A stretch of DNA of 40,330 bases from Rhodanobacter sp. (GTDB lineage: Bacteria > Pseudomonadota > Gammaproteobacteria > Xanthomonadales > Rhodanobacteraceae). The position numbers and the translations under genes were made by a program. The DNA lies in the NCBI GenBank assembly GCA_022730075.1, contig DZBX01000009.1, forward strand, positions 1 to 40,330, in the 5' to 3' direction. The notes under the pieces are model-generated. The model was not told the origin of the DNA. It saw only the letters and a program-made list of their open reading frames with translations, and searched no databases. Positions 19,974 through 31,208 of this stretch are shown here, piece after piece; the stretch's first letter is position 1, and each line of letters begins with the position of its first letter.

Positions 19974-21881
19974 ATGCTTACCCTGTTGCGCGACAAACTC
20001 TCCGGCTGGTTCGCCAAGGTTCTGTTCGGGATCCTGATATTCGTCTTTGCATTCTTCGGCATCGAGGGCTACTTCGTCGCCAGCCATGCCACGTGGGTTG
20101 CCAAGGTGGGTGATCATCCGATCGGCGGACAGGAGTTCCAGGATGCAATGAATCGCGCGCGACAGCAGCAGTTGCAGAACAATCCGCAGCTCGACCCGAA
20201 ATTTCTCGATGGCAACGTGTTCAAGCAGGACGTGCTTGAAGGCCTGATCCAGCGCCAGTTGCTGATCAATCTGGGTGACAAGATGGGTCTCGTTGTGCCC
20301 GACAGTCTGTTGCGCCGCGAGATCGCCCAGGTTCCGCAATTCCAGGTCGATGGCAAGTTCGATCCCGCGACCTATACCGCCGTGCTGGCTGCCAATGGCC
20401 TCACGCCGGAGAGGTTTCAGGAGATGGAGCGCGGCGACCTGAGCGTGCAGTTGCTGCCGCAGGCTCTGGGCGATGGCAGCATCGTCACGCAATCCGAGGT
20501 GGATGGTTATTTGCGACTGATCGGACAGACGCGTGATTTCAGCTATGTCGATCTGCCGGTTCCGAAGGCGACGCCCGGCACGGTCAGCGCGGCTGAAATC
20601 GCTGCCTATTACAAGGCGCATGCGCAGGATTACATGAGTCCCGAGCAGGTCGCCGTGCAGTATGTCGACTTGAGTGTGGACACTGTTCCGCCGCCGCCGG
20701 CGCCCAGCGATGACGAATTGCGTGCGCTGTACGCGAAGCACCAGTCGCGTTTCGTCGTGCCCAGCCAGTACGAGGTGTCGCATATCCTGATCGCGCTGCC
20801 CAAGGATGCGAGCGCCGTGCAGAAGGCCGCTGCTCTGGGCAAGGCGCAGAAAATCGATGCGCTGGCGCATGCGCCCGGCGCGAATTTCGCCGCGCTGGCC
20901 AAGCAGTATTCAGATGATCTGGGCTCCAAGAATCAGGGCGGCAGCCTGGGCTGGCTTGGACTGGGCGATACGGATCCCGCGTTCCAGGCGGCGATGGTCG
21001 CGCTCAAGCCAGGGCAGATTTCGGCGCCGGTGTTGACCAGCGATGGTTACCACATCATCCAGTTGCAGGCCGAGCGCGCAGGTGCAACCAAGCCCTTCGC
21101 CGAGGTCAAAGATGTGCTTGCAGCCGACTACATCAAGCAGGCACGCAGCAAGGAATACAGCCATATCGCCGGCAAGCTGATCGACGCGATCGACTCCAAC
21201 CCGGGTTCATTGGTGGATGCAGCGAAGGCGCTGAACGTACCAGTGCATATCAGTCCGCTGTTCCCGCGTAGTGGCGGCACGGGTCTGTTCGCTGATCCCA
21301 AGGTGACGCAGGCTGCGTTTTCCGGACAGGTGCTCAAGGACAACAACACCTCCGATCCGATCAATCTCTCGGCTGAGCATCTGGTCCTGCTGCATCTGGC
21401 GCAGCATGTACCAGCCCAACCGCAGCCACTGGCAGAGGTGTCGGCCAGAATCCAGGCCACGATTCTGGCGCAGAGCGTCGCCGCAGTCGCCAGCAAGCAG
21501 GCCGATGCGCTGATGGCAAAATTCAAGGCGGGTGCGACGCTCGATACGCTGGCGAAGTCGGTGGGTGCCAGCGTGCAGACCGTGCATGCCGCTACACCAG
21601 GCATGCCCAACCTGGCTCCAGCATTGCTGAGTTCGGTGTTCAAGCTTGCCGCGCCAGCGCCAGGCAAGAGTGTGCGCTCGGCGGTGGAGCTGGGGAAGGG
21701 AAGCTATGCGCTGGTGCAGCTCGACGCGGTGCATCCTGGCGATGTATCCAAGCTGCCGCCCGAGCAACGTGAGTTCATTGCCGCGCAACTGCGCCAGATG
21801 CAGAGTGGCGCCAGCGTGCAGGCTTTTCTCGATGCGCTGAAGCGTGCCACCAAGATCGAGACTGCGCCCGAACGGATGTAA
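19974..21881 (+). CDS. ppiD: Periplasmic folding chaperone, SurA/PpiD family with parvulin domain
   Basis: PpiD is an inner-membrane-anchored chaperone that helps newly exported proteins at the periplasmic side of the Sec translocon. The 635-residue protein has a short cytoplasmic start, one membrane segment (about 12-35: FAKVLFGILIFVFAFFGIEG), a SurA-like N-terminal domain and one parvulin domain (about 260-365, from YEVSHILIALP to GYHIIQLQ). A C-terminal chaperone region follows. The parvulin fold elements SDD, GGSLGWLG and GYHII are kept. The ATG at 19974 matches the family N-terminus; the frame is open another 72 codons upstream through the terminator and is not coding there. No clear promoter was seen in the 100 bp before it. 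Confidence 0.94.
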   Translation: MLTLLRDKLSGWFAKVLFGILIFVFAFFGIEGYFVASHATWVAKVGDHPIGGQEFQDAMNRARQQQLQNNPQLDPKFLDGNVFKQDVLEGLIQRQLLINLGDKMGLVVPDSLLRREIAQVPQFQVDGKFDPATYTAVLAANGLTPERFQEMERGDLSVQLLPQALGDGSIVTQSEVDGYLRLIGQTRDFSYVDLPVPKATPGTVSAAEIAAYYKAHAQDYMSPEQVAVQYVDLSVDTVPPPPAPSDDELRALYAKHQSRFVVPSQYEVSHILIALPKDASAVQKAAALGKAQKIDALAHAPGANFAALAKQYSDDLGSKNQGGSLGWLGLGDTDPAFQAAMVALKPGQISAPVLTSDGYHIIQLQAERAGATKPFAEVKDVLAADYIKQARSKEYSHIAGKLIDAIDSNPGSLVDAAKALNVPVHISPLFPRSGGTGLFADPKVTQAAFSGQVLKDNNTSDPINLSAEHLVLLHLAQHVPAQPQPLAEVSARIQATILAQSVAAVASKQADALMAKFKAGATLDTLAKSVGASVQTVHAATPGMPNLAPALLSSVFKLAAPAPGKSVRSAVELGKGSYALVQLDAVHPGDVSKLPPEQREFIAAQLRQMQSGASVQAFLDALKRATKIETAPERM

Positions 21882-21902
21882 CTCGATGCTCTGGCGCCGA
21901 TG

Positions 21903-21932
21903 AAAAAGCCCCGCGCTCGCGGGGCTTTTTTT
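21903..21932. terminator. Bidirectional intrinsic terminator between ppiD and fabI
   Basis: AAAAAGCCCCGC and GCGGGGCTTTTT form a perfect 12-bp stem with loop GCTC, followed by two more T. The A-run at one side and T-run at the other make it work on both strands, ending ppiD (plus) and fabI (minus). Confidence 0.93.
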
Positions 21933-21962
21933 GCGTGCGACCGCGGGCGTGGACGTGCGGGC

Positions 21963-22745
21963 TTACAAGCCGGTCATGCCCAAGGTGTTGTAGCCGGCAT
22001 CGACATAGGTCACCTCGCCAGTCACGCCGGAGGCCAAATCGGAGCACAGGAAGGCCGCGACATTGCCGACATCCTCGATGCTGACATTGCGCCGCAGCGG
22101 TGCCTTCTCGGCGACGTGGTCGAGCATCTTGCGCAGATTGGCCACGCCGGATGCCGCCAGCGTGCGGATCGGTCCGGCCGAGATGGCATTGACACGGGTG
22201 CCCTCGGGGCCAAGGTTGTAGGCGAGGTAGCGCACGTTCGATTCGAGGCTGGCCTTGGCCAAGCCCATCACGTTGTAGCTGGCCAGCGCGCGTTCGGCGC
22301 CCAGGTAGGTCAGCGTCAGGATCGCGGCGTTGCGACCCTGCATCAGCGGCCGCGCAGCCTTGGCCAGCGCGGCCAGACTGTAGCTGGAGATGTCGTGGGC
22401 GATGCGGAAGCTCTCGCGATTCAGGCCATCGAGGAACTCGCCGGCCAGCGCCTCGCGCGGCGCGAAGCCGATCGAGTGCACCAGAATGTCCAAGCCGTCC
22501 CACTGACGCGCCAGTGCCGGAAACAGCGCATCGATTTGCGCATCGTCGGCGACATCGCATGGCAGCACGATGTTCGAGCCAAAGGCGGCGGCGGCCTCAT
22601 CGACGCGATCCTTGAGCTTGTCGTTGACGTAAGTGAAAGCCAGTTCGGCGCCCTCGCGGTGCATGGCGCTGGCGATGCCCCAGGCGATCGAGCGGTGATT
22701 GAGCACGCCGGTGATCAGCGCGCGTTTACCCTGCAGAAACCCCAT
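21963..22745 (-). CDS. fabI: Enoyl-[acyl-carrier-protein] reductase (NADH)
   Basis: FabI reduces enoyl-ACP in the last step of each fatty-acid elongation cycle. The 260-residue protein is a short-chain dehydrogenase with the FabI-type cofactor loop ([15 protein letters not shown]). The catalytic residues are Y147, Y157 and K164, spaced as Y146, Y156 and K163 in E. coli. The segment TYLGAERA around the first tyrosine is typical. The ATG at 22745 has a strong GGAGG ribosome-binding site. It follows the lytic transglycosylase gene by 68 bp on the same strand and ends at a bidirectional terminator. Confidence 0.97.
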   Translation of the reverse strand: MGFLQGKRALITGVLNHRSIAWGIASAMHREGAELAFTYVNDKLKDRVDEAAAAFGSNIVLPCDVADDAQIDALFPALARQWDGLDILVHSIGFAPREALAGEFLDGLNRESFRIAHDISSYSLAALAKAARPLMQGRNAAILTLTYLGAERALASYNVMGLAKASLESNVRYLAYNLGPEGTRVNAISAGPIRTLAASGVANLRKMLDHVAEKAPLRRNVSIEDVGNVAAFLCSDLASGVTGEVTYVDAGYNTLGMTGL

Positions 22746-22813
22746 GTGTCCTCCGGATGATCGGCACGCAGTGACGTGCTGGCGCGCAAGTGTAACGCCT
22801 GCGCGCGCTGCGC

Positions 22814-24154
22814 CTAGCCAGGCGCATCCAGACGCAGAAGTTGACCCACGCGCAGTTCGTTGCCGTGCAGATGGTTCCAGGCGCGCAATTCGCGCACCGT
22901 GACGCGATAGCGCCGCGCCAGTGACCAAAGGCTCTGACCCGCGCTGACTTGGTGCCACACCGGCATGCCGGAGGCGCCGCCCACGCGTGCCAGTCCGAGC
23001 CCATGCGTTGCCTTGGGCAACCACAGTGTGGCGCCGTGCACGAGCACGGTGTGGGGTTCGATGGCATTGATGGTGGCCAGTCGCTGCACGCTTGCACGGC
23101 CGAGTTGCGACAACAGTTGCTGCAGCGAGTCGTTGCGCTGCACGCGGTAGCGCGCGAATTCGGCCCATTGCCGCGGCGGCAGTTGCGCGTACCGATCCAG
23201 AAAGCGCTGGCGGACCGCACGCGGCAGGAGCAGGTGCATGGGCGCATGCGCAGGCATCCGATCACCCAGGTAGCCGTTGTTGAGCAGTCGCACGGTGCGC
23301 GTGGGCAACCCGGCCAGATGGGCCGCCAGCGCTGGTTGCAGAGGGGCATCGAGGCGCGCCAGCCAGAGCTGGGCCGGCGGCACGGCCGGCGGCAAGTGGA
23401 GACCGAAGCGGCCTGGCTCGCGGATCACGCAGCTATATGCCATCAGCCGCAGCAGATAGTCGCGCGCCGAGGCGGGCACCGGCCAGCTGGGCACGACCGG
23501 CTTGGCAGGCGGCTTGCCTTGCTGCGCCAGCATGCGCTTCATGCCCCATTCGCCCTGATTGAACGCCCAGACGACCAGACGCCAGTCACCGAAATCGTGG
23601 CCGTAGCGGGCCAGCATGCGCGTTGCGCGTACGCTGGACACCCAGGGATCGCGACGGCCGTCATAACCGGGCACAAGCGGCATGCCCGCCGCGCGCGCGG
23701 TGCCGCGATCGAATTGCCACATGCCGATGAAATTGCCCGGACCCACGGCATTCGGCCGATAGCCGCTTTCCACCATGGGCAGCAGACTGAAATCGCTGGG
23801 AATGCCCGCCGCCTCGACGGCCTGTTGCACCAGCGCGATCATCGGGCGCAGGGTTGACAGGATCTGTTCGAACACCTTGGGATTGCCTACCAGCCTGCGC
23901 GCCAAGGGCACGATGCGCGGATCGGAATCGCAACCCGGCATGGCCAGGCCGGCGCGCATGCGCTGCCACAAATCACGCGGCGTCGGCGCCGGAATCACAG
24001 GCATCGGCGGCCTGGCGCTGCGGGTGGCCGTCGGCACGGGAGGCAATGCGACCACAGGCGCCGGCATCCTTGGGCGAATGGGCGGCGCGCTGGCGCAGCC
24101 CGCGAGCAGGATGGCAAGGCACGCCGCGGCCAGTAGACGTCCAACGCGACTCAT
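22814..24154 (-). CDS. mltD: Lipoprotein membrane-bound lytic murein transglycosylase with LysM repeats (MltD type)
   Basis: The enzyme cleaves glycan strands of peptidoglycan with formation of 1,6-anhydro-muramic ends. The 446-residue protein has a lipoprotein signal with lipobox LAGC (acylated C20) and a Pro-rich tether. The SLT goose-lysozyme-like domain has catalytic E129 in LLPMVESGY, followed by [18 protein letters not shown], and two C-terminal LysM repeats (about 345-390 and 400-445) bind glycan. The start at 24154 makes a proper lipoprotein signal; the frame is open 44 codons upstream, inside gloB. It overlaps the gloB stop by ATGA, a pairing that also occurs in E. coli, so coupled translation is likely. 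Confidence 0.93.
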   Translation of the reverse strand: MSRVGRLLAAACLAILLAGCASAPPIRPRMPAPVVALPPVPTATRSARPPMPVIPAPTPRDLWQRMRAGLAMPGCDSDPRIVPLARRLVGNPKVFEQILSTLRPMIALVQQAVEAAGIPSDFSLLPMVESGYRPNAVGPGNFIGMWQFDRGTARAAGMPLVPGYDGRRDPWVSSVRATRMLARYGHDFGDWRLVVWAFNQGEWGMKRMLAQQGKPPAKPVVPSWPVPASARDYLLRLMAYSCVIREPGRFGLHLPPAVPPAQLWLARLDAPLQPALAAHLAGLPTRTVRLLNNGYLGDRMPAHAPMHLLLPRAVRQRFLDRYAQLPPRQWAEFARYRVQRNDSLQQLLSQLGRASVQRLATINAIEPHTVLVHGATLWLPKATHGLGLARVGGASGMPVWHQVSAGQSLWSLARRYRVTVRELRAWNHLHGNELRVGQLLRLDAPG

Positions 24155-24918
24155 GCCTGGAATCCGTCTTTGCCGGCGCGCAGCGCACCCAGGCACGCCG
24201 CAGCCGAGCCCTGGGCTGCACCTTGCGCGGCGCACCAGGCGCGCACGGCGGGCGCTTCCCAACGCAAAAAGGGATTGCTGGCGCATTCATCGGCCAGAGC
24301 CACAGGCAGACTTGGCTGGCCGTGCGCGCGCAGCGACTGTACCTGTGCGCGGCGCGCCTGCAGGGCCGCGTTGTCGGGCTCCACACTCAGCGCGAAAGCG
24401 GCATTGGCCAGGGTGTATTCGTGCGCTGCACAGATCAGCGTCTCCGGCGGCAGTGCGGCAATGCGTTGCATGCTCAGCAGCAGATCCATCGGCGTGCCCT
24501 CGAACAGGCGCCCGCAGCCGAGGCTGAACAAGGCGTCGCCGCAGAACAGCCAGGGTGCCAGGTGATAGGCCACGTGGCTGCGTGTGTGGCCGGGCAGGGC
24601 GAGCACCACGGCATGCGATGCAGGTGCCGCCAGCGTCAGCATCTCGCCGTGCTGGACGCGCCGCCACGCGCCGCCGATGCGTGCATCATCCGGCGCGAAT
24701 ACGTGCGGATGGTGATGCGCCGCCAGGCTTTGCAGTCCGCCGATATGGTCAGGATGATGATGCGTGATCAGGATCGTGCGCAGGCGCAGGTCGTGCGTCT
24801 GCAACGCGGCTTCGACCGGCTCTGCGGCACCGGGATCGACGACCAGGGCATTGCCGAGCTCATCGTCGAGCATCCAGATGTAGTTGTCGGCGAAAGCCGG
24901 AATGGCGCGCAATTGCAC
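24151..24918 (-). CDS. gloB: Hydroxyacylglutathione hydrolase (glyoxalase II)
   Basis: GloB hydrolyses S-lactoylglutathione to lactate and glutathione, the second step of methylglyoxal removal. It has the metallo-beta-lactamase fold with the dinuclear metal motif THHHPDHIGG, the downstream LPGHTRSHVAY histidine, the CGDALFSLGCGRLFEG aspartate region and the C-terminal AHEYTLANAAFA histidine. The chosen start is GTG at 24918, giving 255 residues and an N-terminus (VQLRAIPAFADNYIW) aligned with E. coli GloB. ATG codons at 24963 and 24966 would add 15-16 basic residues and cannot be excluded. A GAGG box lies 10 bases before the GTG. Confidence 0.94.
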   Translation of the reverse strand: MQLRAIPAFADNYIWMLDDELGNALVVDPGAAEPVEAALQTHDLRLRTILITHHHPDHIGGLQSLAAHHHPHVFAPDDARIGGAWRRVQHGEMLTLAAPASHAVVLALPGHTRSHVAYHLAPWLFCGDALFSLGCGRLFEGTPMDLLLSMQRIAALPPETLICAAHEYTLANAAFALSVEPDNAALQARRAQVQSLRAHGQPSLPVALADECASNPFLRWEAPAVRAWCAAQGAAQGSAAACLGALRAGKDGFQA

Positions 24919-25411
24919 AGGAAAAATGCCTCGATGGCTGCGCCGCGGGCGGTCAGGGCGGGCCATCATCGCATCGTTTGTGCCGCACGGGCAGCGCATC
25001 CGGCGTACGCATGCTGAACGCAATGAAGTGTGTTGCGCCGCAGAATCAACGCGGGAGCGCTCGAATGGGCGGTGTGCGCCGCGGAAGGGTCATTCAGTCT
25101 GGCGTGTCCGTGCCACGGTTTCCGGCGCGGCGGCGCATGAAACAAGAATCGGGCCTTGCGCCCCCGCGCACGGCCCGACGAGTCACACAGCGATGAGCAT
25201 CCTGCTTGCCGCGTCCTGCGGCGCTCGCGGTGACGCAGAGGAGTCTGCGCGTGATGCGGCATCCTGTCAGTCGGACGCTTGCGCGTCATGATGTAGGCGT
25301 AGGACTACGCGCTCGCGACCATGCCGCTGCCAGATCGGACTGCCCGCGCGTTAAACTTTCAAGCTGGGCACAGGTCTGTTGTGCCATCCCGATACTGTCT
25401 ATGGAATCGCC
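24919..25411. other. 493-bp gloB/gdhB divergent intergenic region
   Basis: No credible gene was found on either strand: the short open frames lack ribosome-binding sites and family resemblance. The gdhB-proximal half holds two notable dyads. One is GCGTAG-GA-CTACGC (25297-25310), the other GGCACA-N7-TGTGCC (25367-25385), 27 bp before the gdhB start. A loose stem CGGGCC/GGCCCG (25150-25177) has T-rich sequence after it on the minus strand, but no upstream minus-strand gene needs a terminator. The region probably carries the promoters of gloB and gdhB and controls gdhB. Confidence 0.6.
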
Positions 25412-28400
25412 ATGAACGCGCTAGCCCAAAGTGATCACTCGAATTCGCAGGCGGCACTGATCCAGGAGGTCGCCGACAAACTTGCGGCGCAGCACAAGCA
25501 AGTTGGCAAGCCATTTGCGCAGGCGCTGCTCGCGCGTATCGCCGACAGCGAATTGGCCTCGCGTCCAGCCGATGACTGGGCAGCATTGGCCGTGCACCTG
25601 CTGGGTTTCATGCGCGAACGTCGCGCCGGGCAGACCCATGTGCGCGTGCACAAGCCCGCTGGCGAGGATCATGGTTCCGAGAATGTGTTCACCGCGATCA
25701 GCATCCTCACTGATGACATGCCATTCCTGGTCGATTCAGTGACCATGGCCGTGCGCGCCGAGTCGCTCGACATTCACACGCTGCTGCATCCGGTGTTGAG
25801 CGTGCGCCGTGACGCGGGCGGCAACCTGCTGGGACTGGGCGATGGCGGCAATGCCGAATCGTTGATGTATCTGGAGATCGATCGTCTGGCCGACGCCAGC
25901 GAGGTGATGCGCTTGCAGACCGCCATCGAATCGACACTGGCCGATGTGCGTGCCGCGGTGAGCGACTGGGGCGCGATGCGTGAACGCATGCTGGGGATCG
26001 CCACGCAGTTGCCGCAGCATCCGGGCACGGACGCGGCCAGCATCGGCGAAGCGCAGGAATTTCTGCGCTGGGTCGCGGCCGACAATTTCACCATGCTGGG
26101 TTATCGCGAGTACGAAGTAACCACCGAGAAGGGTGACGAAGTGTTGCGCGCGATCGCGCAGTCGGGCCTCGGCATCCTGCGCGAGCGCGAGCGCTCGCAT
26201 GCGCCGCGTTCGCTGAAGAGCCTGGTTGCCAGCGCGCTGCCGCAGTCCGGGGCACTGCAATCGGTGATTCTGACCAAGACCAATGCGCGCGCCACGGTGC
26301 ATCGCGCCGGCTACATGGATTACATCGGCGTGCTGCGTTTTGACGCCTCAGGCAAGCCGGTGATGGAGCAGCGCTTTCTCGGCCTGTTCACTTCCTCGGC
26401 CTACACCGCGCGTCCGCAGGATATTCCGCTGGTGCGTCGGCGTGTCAGTGCAATTCTGGATCGGTCCGGGTTGCGACGCGACTCGCACCTGGGCAAGGCG
26501 CTGCGCCACATTCTCGAAACCTTGCCGCGTGACGAGTTGTTCCAGGCCAGTCCGGATGAGCTGGAGGCCACCGCCATGGGCGTGCTCGGTCTGGCCGAGC
26601 GCGCGCGCCCGCGTCTGTTCCTGCGCGCCGACCGCTACGGGCGTTTCTATTCGTGCCTGATCTACCTGCCGCGCGAGCGCTTCAGTGCCGGCGTGCGTGA
26701 ACGCCTGGAGCGCATGTTGCGCGAGGCGCTTGCTGGTGACCGCATCGACTCGCAGGTGCTGGTGGACGAATCGCCGCTGGCGCGGCTGTATGCCGTGGTG
26801 CGGCCGCGTGCCGGCGCGCAAGTGCAGGTGGATGTCGCCGCACTGGAACAATCGGTTGCCGCGCTGTCGCGCAATTGGCACGATGATTTGCGCGAAGCGC
26901 TGATTCGCCACCATGGCGAGGAGCAGGGCTTGCGCCTGGCCAACCGCTTTGGCCGTTTGCTGCCGACCGAATACATCGAGGACGCCGGCGTCGAACTGGC
27001 CGCCCTGGATGTGCAGCGTCTGGCTGACTTGCGCGGCGCTGACGACGCGGCCATCTCGCTGTACCGCGTCGGCGACGATGGTCTGCTGCGTTTCAAGGTC
27101 ATCCATTTCGGTGCGCCGCTGCCGCTGTCGGATGTGCTGCCGATGATGGAGAACCTTGGCGTGCGCATCGGCGCCGAGCATCTGCTCGAGCTGGAGATGC
27201 ATGGCACCCCGGTGACCATCCACGATTTCGATCTGGCCGAGCCGGCCGGGCTGGCGTTCGCGGTGGATAGCGTGGCCGAGCCGTTCGCCGAGGCCTTCGC
27301 TGCGATCTGGCGTGGTCAGGCCGAGAACGACGGCTTCAACCGCCTGGTGCTGGGCGCGCGTCTGCACTGGCGCCAGGTGGCCGTATTGCGCGGCTATTGC
27401 AAGTACCTGCTGCAAGTCGGCCTGCCGTATTCGCAGCCTTACATGGAAGAAGTGATCGGGCGCTATCCGCTGATCGCCGGCCTGCTGGTGGAGTTGTTCA
27501 TGGCCCGCTTCGATCCACGACGCGAGCAGTGCGACGCCGCCACGCAGGCGCAGTTCAAGGGTGAGCTGGAAGCGCTGGTCGATGCCGAGCTGCGCGCACG
27601 CAATCCCGGCATGATCGAGGATCTGGTCAAAGCCATGGATCTGCCACGCGCCGAGCAGGTCGCGCGCATCGAACAGGCGTTGAAGATCGCGCTGGATGAT
27701 GTGCAAAGCCTCGACGACGATCGCATCCTGCGGCTGTTCCTCGGCGTGGTGCGCGCCACGCTGCGCACCGGTTATTTCCAGCGCCCGGATGGGACGCAGC
27801 GCGAGTACATCAACTTCAAGTTCGATTGCGCGCAGGTGCCCGAGCTGCCCAAGCCGCGCCCGTACCGCGAGATCTTCGTGTACAGCCCGCGCGTCGAAGG
27901 CATCCACCTGCGTTTCGGGCCGGTGGCGCGCGGCGGTCTGCGCTGGTCCGACCGGCGCGAGGATTTCCGCACCGAGGTGCTGGGCCTGGTCAAGGCACAG
28001 ATGGTCAAGAACACGGTGATCGTGCCGGTGGGCTCCAAGGGCGGCTTCTTCGTCAAGCGCCCGCCCGTCGGCGGTGATCGCGAGGCGCAACTGGCCGAGG
28101 GCATCGCCTGCTATCGCCTGTTCATCAACGCGCTGCTGGACATCACCGACAACATCATCGAGGGCCGCATCGTGCCGCCGCAGGACGTGGTGCGGCACGA
28201 CCAGGACGATCCCTATCTGGTGGTGGCTGCCGACAAGGGCACGGCGACGTTCTCGGATATCGCCAACAACATCTCCATCGAGCACGACTACTGGCTGGGC
28301 GATGCGTTCGCCTCGGGCGGCTCGCACGGCTACGACCACAAGGGCATGGCGATCACCGCGCGCGGCGGCTGGGAGTCGATCAAGCGCCACTTCCGCGCGC

Positions 28401-30316
28401 TCGGCCGCGACTGCCAGCGCGAGGATTTCACCTGCGTCGGCATCGGCGACATGTCCGGCGACGTGTTCGGCAACGCCATGCTGCTGTCGCGACACATCCG
28501 CTTGCTGGCCGCGTTCGATCATCGCGACATCTTTCTCGATCCAGGCCCTGACGCGGCACGTTCGTTCGCCGAGCGCGAGCGCATGTTCAAGCTGCCACGT
28601 TCGAGCTGGCAGGACTACGACAAGAGCACGATCTCGAAGGGCGGCGGCATCTGGCCGCGCAGCGCCAAGTCGATCCCGATCTCGCCCGAAGTGCGCGCCG
28701 CGCTGGGCATCGGCGAGGAGGTCGCGCACATGGCGCCGACCGACCTGCTGCGCTCGATCCTCAGGGCGCCCGTGGACTTGCTGTGGAACGGCGGCATCGG
28801 TACTTACGTCAAGGCCAGCAGCGAAACCAGCGCCGATGTCGGCGATCGCGCCAACAACGCCATTCGCCTGAACGGCAACGAGTTGCGCTGCAAGATCGTC
28901 GGCGAAGGCGGCAACCTCGGTCTGACCCAGCGCGGACGCATCGAGGCGGCTTTCCACGGCGTGCAGCTCAACACCGATTTCATCGACAACTCGGCCGGCG
29001 TGGACACATCCGACCACGAAGTCAACATCAAGATCCTGCTCAACGACGCCGTGCAGCGCGGCGAACTGGACGAAGCCGCGCGCAACAGTCTGCTGCCCGG
29101 CATGACCGACGAGATCGCGCGCCTGGTGCTGTGGGACAACTATCGCCAGAACCAGGCGATCAGCCTGATGGAGCGCATGGCGGTCAAGCGGCTGGGCTCG
29201 TTCGGACACTTGATCCGCACGCTCGAGGCCGATGGCACGCTGGACCGCGGCATCGAGTACCTGCCCAGCGACGCCGAGCTGGCCGAGCGCAAGACGCGCG
29301 GCCTTGGCCTCACCCGCCCGGAGCTGGCGATCCTGCTGTCCTACGACAAGATCAAGATCTACCAGCAGCTGCTGGATTCCGACGTGCCCGAGGACGCGTA
29401 CCTCGCGCGCGAGCTGGTGCGTTACTTCCCCGAACCGCTGCACGAACCCTACGCCGCGCACATGCAGCGTCACCGGCTGAAGCGCGAGATCATCGCCACC
29501 GCGGTCACCAACACCCTGGTCAATCGCATGGGCGCCAGCTTCATGCTGCGCATGCAGGAGGACACCGGGCAGGGCGCGGCGGCGGTGGCCAAGGCCTTCA
29601 CCATCGCGCGCGAAGTCATGCAGGCACGCGAACTGTGGGCCGAGATCGAGACGCTGGATGGCAGCGTGACCGATGCGGTGCAGATCGAAGCCGTGCTGGC
29701 GGTGTGGGAGCTGGTGCGCAGCCTCACCCGCTGGCTGCTCAATCGTCGCGGTGCCACGCTGGACATCGCCGCGCAGGTGCAACGCTACGACGCCGGCTTC
29801 GCCGAGGTGCGCGGCGCGATTCCGGCCAGCCTGCCGGAGGCTGGACGCAAGCAGCACGCCGAGCTGGTGCAGCGCTGGCAGCAGGCCTGCCTGCCCGACG
29901 CGTTGGCGCAACAACTCGCTGCGCTACCCGCGCTGGGCCTGGGGCTGGACGTGGTCGAAGTGGCGCACGACAGCAAGCAGCCGATCGCGCGTGTCGCGCA
30001 CGTGTTCTTCGATCTCGGCGCCGCGCTGGAACTGGACTGGATGCGCGTGCGCATCGAGGAACTGCCGGTGGAAAGCCGTTGGCATGCACAGGCGCGCGGC
30101 TCGTTGCGCGATGAACTCGCGCATCAACATCGCCAGCTCGCGGTGCAGGTGCTGCGCAGCGGTCTGGGCGTCGAGCAGTGGTTGGCGCGCGACGATGCTG
30201 GTCTGCGGCACACGCTGGCGATGCTCAACGAGATCCGCGCGCTGCCGCTGGATTATCCGATCGCTTCGGTCGCGGTACGGCGTCTGGCGCAACTGGCACA
30301 GGCCGGCGCGGCGTGA
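25412..30316 (+). CDS. gdhB: NAD-specific glutamate dehydrogenase, large (180-kDa) class
   Basis: This enzyme deaminates glutamate to 2-oxoglutarate and ammonia with NAD+, mainly in catabolism. At 1634 residues it belongs to the L-180 class known from Pseudomonas and Streptomyces clavuligerus. The first 700 or so residues hold ACT-like regulatory modules. The catalytic core starts near residue 835 with [20 protein letters not shown] and the [19 protein letters not shown] block with the substrate and catalytic lysines. A Rossmann segment [17 protein letters not shown] lies near residue 1010, and a long C-terminal helical region follows. The ATG at 25412 has GGA about 8 bases upstream. Dyads in the upstream region suggest transcriptional control. 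Its product feeds the sucA-sucB-lpd complex encoded in this window. Confidence 0.96.
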   Translation: MNALAQSDHSNSQAALIQEVADKLAAQHKQVGKPFAQALLARIADSELASRPADDWAALAVHLLGFMRERRAGQTHVRVHKPAGEDHGSENVFTAISILTDDMPFLVDSVTMAVRAESLDIHTLLHPVLSVRRDAGGNLLGLGDGGNAESLMYLEIDRLADASEVMRLQTAIESTLADVRAAVSDWGAMRERMLGIATQLPQHPGTDAASIGEAQEFLRWVAADNFTMLGYREYEVTTEKGDEVLRAIAQSGLGILRERERSHAPRSLKSLVASALPQSGALQSVILTKTNARATVHRAGYMDYIGVLRFDASGKPVMEQRFLGLFTSSAYTARPQDIPLVRRRVSAILDRSGLRRDSHLGKALRHILETLPRDELFQASPDELEATAMGVLGLAERARPRLFLRADRYGRFYSCLIYLPRERFSAGVRERLERMLREALAGDRIDSQVLVDESPLARLYAVVRPRAGAQVQVDVAALEQSVAALSRNWHDDLREALIRHHGEEQGLRLANRFGRLLPTEYIEDAGVELAALDVQRLADLRGADDAAISLYRVGDDGLLRFKVIHFGAPLPLSDVLPMMENLGVRIGAEHLLELEMHGTPVTIHDFDLAEPAGLAFAVDSVAEPFAEAFAAIWRGQAENDGFNRLVLGARLHWRQVAVLRGYCKYLLQVGLPYSQPYMEEVIGRYPLIAGLLVELFMARFDPRREQCDAATQAQFKGELEALVDAELRARNPGMIEDLVKAMDLPRAEQVARIEQALKIALDDVQSLDDDRILRLFLGVVRATLRTGYFQRPDGTQREYINFKFDCAQVPELPKPRPYREIFVYSPRVEGIHLRFGPVARGGLRWSDRREDFRTEVLGLVKAQMVKNTVIVPVGSKGGFFVKRPPVGGDREAQLAEGIACYRLFINALLDITDNIIEGRIVPPQDVVRHDQDDPYLVVAADKGTATFSDIANNISIEHDYWLGDAFASGGSHGYDHKGMAITARGGWESIKRHFRALGRDCQREDFTCVGIGDMSGDVFGNAMLLSRHIRLLAAFDHRDIFLDPGPDAARSFAERERMFKLPRSSWQDYDKSTISKGGGIWPRSAKSIPISPEVRAALGIGEEVAHMAPTDLLRSILRAPVDLLWNGGIGTYVKASSETSADVGDRANNAIRLNGNELRCKIVGEGGNLGLTQRGRIEAAFHGVQLNTDFIDNSAGVDTSDHEVNIKILLNDAVQRGELDEAARNSLLPGMTDEIARLVLWDNYRQNQAISLMERMAVKRLGSFGHLIRTLEADGTLDRGIEYLPSDAELAERKTRGLGLTRPELAILLSYDKIKIYQQLLDSDVPEDAYLARELVRYFPEPLHEPYAAHMQRHRLKREIIATAVTNTLVNRMGASFMLRMQEDTGQGAAAVAKAFTIAREVMQARELWAEIETLDGSVTDAVQIEAVLAVWELVRSLTRWLLNRRGATLDIAAQVQRYDAGFAEVRGAIPASLPEAGRKQHAELVQRWQQACLPDALAQQLAALPALGLGLDVVEVAHDSKQPIARVAHVFFDLGAALELDWMRVRIEELPVESRWHAQARGSLRDELAHQHRQLAVQVLRSGLGVEQWLARDDAGLRHTLAMLNEIRALPLDYPIASVAVRRLAQLAQAGAA

Positions 30317-30356
30317 CTTGCACGGCGCGCCTCACGGCCTGGCGGGTGCGGCGCAC

Positions 30357-31121
30357 GTGAGCACGCGCATCGCGTTTCTCGCCAATCCAACGGCCGAGGC
30401 GCAACGCGCGCGCGCGGCATTGGTCGCGCGCTACGGCGAGGTGGCGCAGCAGCAGGCCGAAGTGCTGGTCGCGCTGGGTGGCGATGGGTTCATGCTGCGC
30501 ACCTTGCACGCCATGCTCGATGTGCAGGTGCCGGTGTACGGCATGAAACTGGGCAAGGTAGGCTTTCTGATGAACCAGTTCCATGCCGAGGATCTGCCCG
30601 CGCGCCTGGCGCGCGCGCACGCCACGCCGCTGGCGCCGTTGCACATGCGTGTACGCCGGCACGCAGGCGGCGACGAGGAGGCGCTTGCCTTCAACGAAGT
30701 CGCGCTGCTGCGCCAGACCAACCAGGCCGCGCACCTGCAAATCGCGCTCAACGGCCAGGTGAAACTCGATGAGCTGATCTGCGACGGCGCGCTGCTGGCC
30801 ACGCCGGCCGGCTCCACCGCCTACAACCTGTCCGCGCACGGCCCCATCCTGCCGCTGGATGCCAACGTGCTCGCGCTCACTCCGATCAGCCCGTTCCGCC
30901 CGCGGCGCTGGCGCGGCGCGCTGCTGCCGATGGACACCGAAGTGCGCATCGAGGTGCGCGAGCCCGTGCTGCGTCCGGTCAGCGTCACCGCCGACTTCCA
31001 TGAAGTGCGCGACATCCGCAGCGTCGTTGTGCGCGCGCAGTCCGCGCGCGCCGTGACCCTGCTGTTCGATCCCGAACACAAGCTGGCCGAGCGTATCCTC
31101 GACGAGCAGTTTGCCCTGTAG
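30357..31121 (+). CDS. nadK: NAD kinase
   Basis: The enzyme phosphorylates NAD+ to NADP+. The 254-residue protein is of the short type found in Xanthomonadales. It has the GGDG motif in [14 protein letters not shown] (about residue 40), the conserved NEVALLRQ block, and the glycine-rich [19 protein letters not shown] motif. The start is GTG at 30357 ([15 protein letters not shown]), just after an out-of-frame run. The open frame goes far upstream through gdhB but is not coding there. The ribosome-binding site is weak. It lies 40 bp after gdhB and could be co-transcribed with it. Confidence 0.94.
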   Translation: MSTRIAFLANPTAEAQRARAALVARYGEVAQQQAEVLVALGGDGFMLRTLHAMLDVQVPVYGMKLGKVGFLMNQFHAEDLPARLARAHATPLAPLHMRVRRHAGGDEEALAFNEVALLRQTNQAAHLQIALNGQVKLDELICDGALLATPAGSTAYNLSAHGPILPLDANVLALTPISPFRPRRWRGALLPMDTEVRIEVREPVLRPVSVTADFHEVRDIRSVVVRAQSARAVTLLFDPEHKLAERILDEQFAL

Positions 31122-31208
31122 GCCATCGACCCGGATCGCGCGCGAAAGCGCTTGCTCCGCCCGCGCCACGCGTTAGGCTTCCATGGTCCGCTTCACCTTT
31201 CAGCGCCC

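Noticed and set aside
25194-25292. Cysteine-containing 32-codon open frame in the gloB-gdhB gap
   Set aside because: No ribosome-binding site and no recognisable features; typical of chance frames in GC-rich DNA.
26348-29914. Long antisense open frame of about 1190 codons opposite gdhB
   Set aside because: It mirrors the codon structure of gdhB in a high-GC genome and has no family resemblance; a shadow frame.
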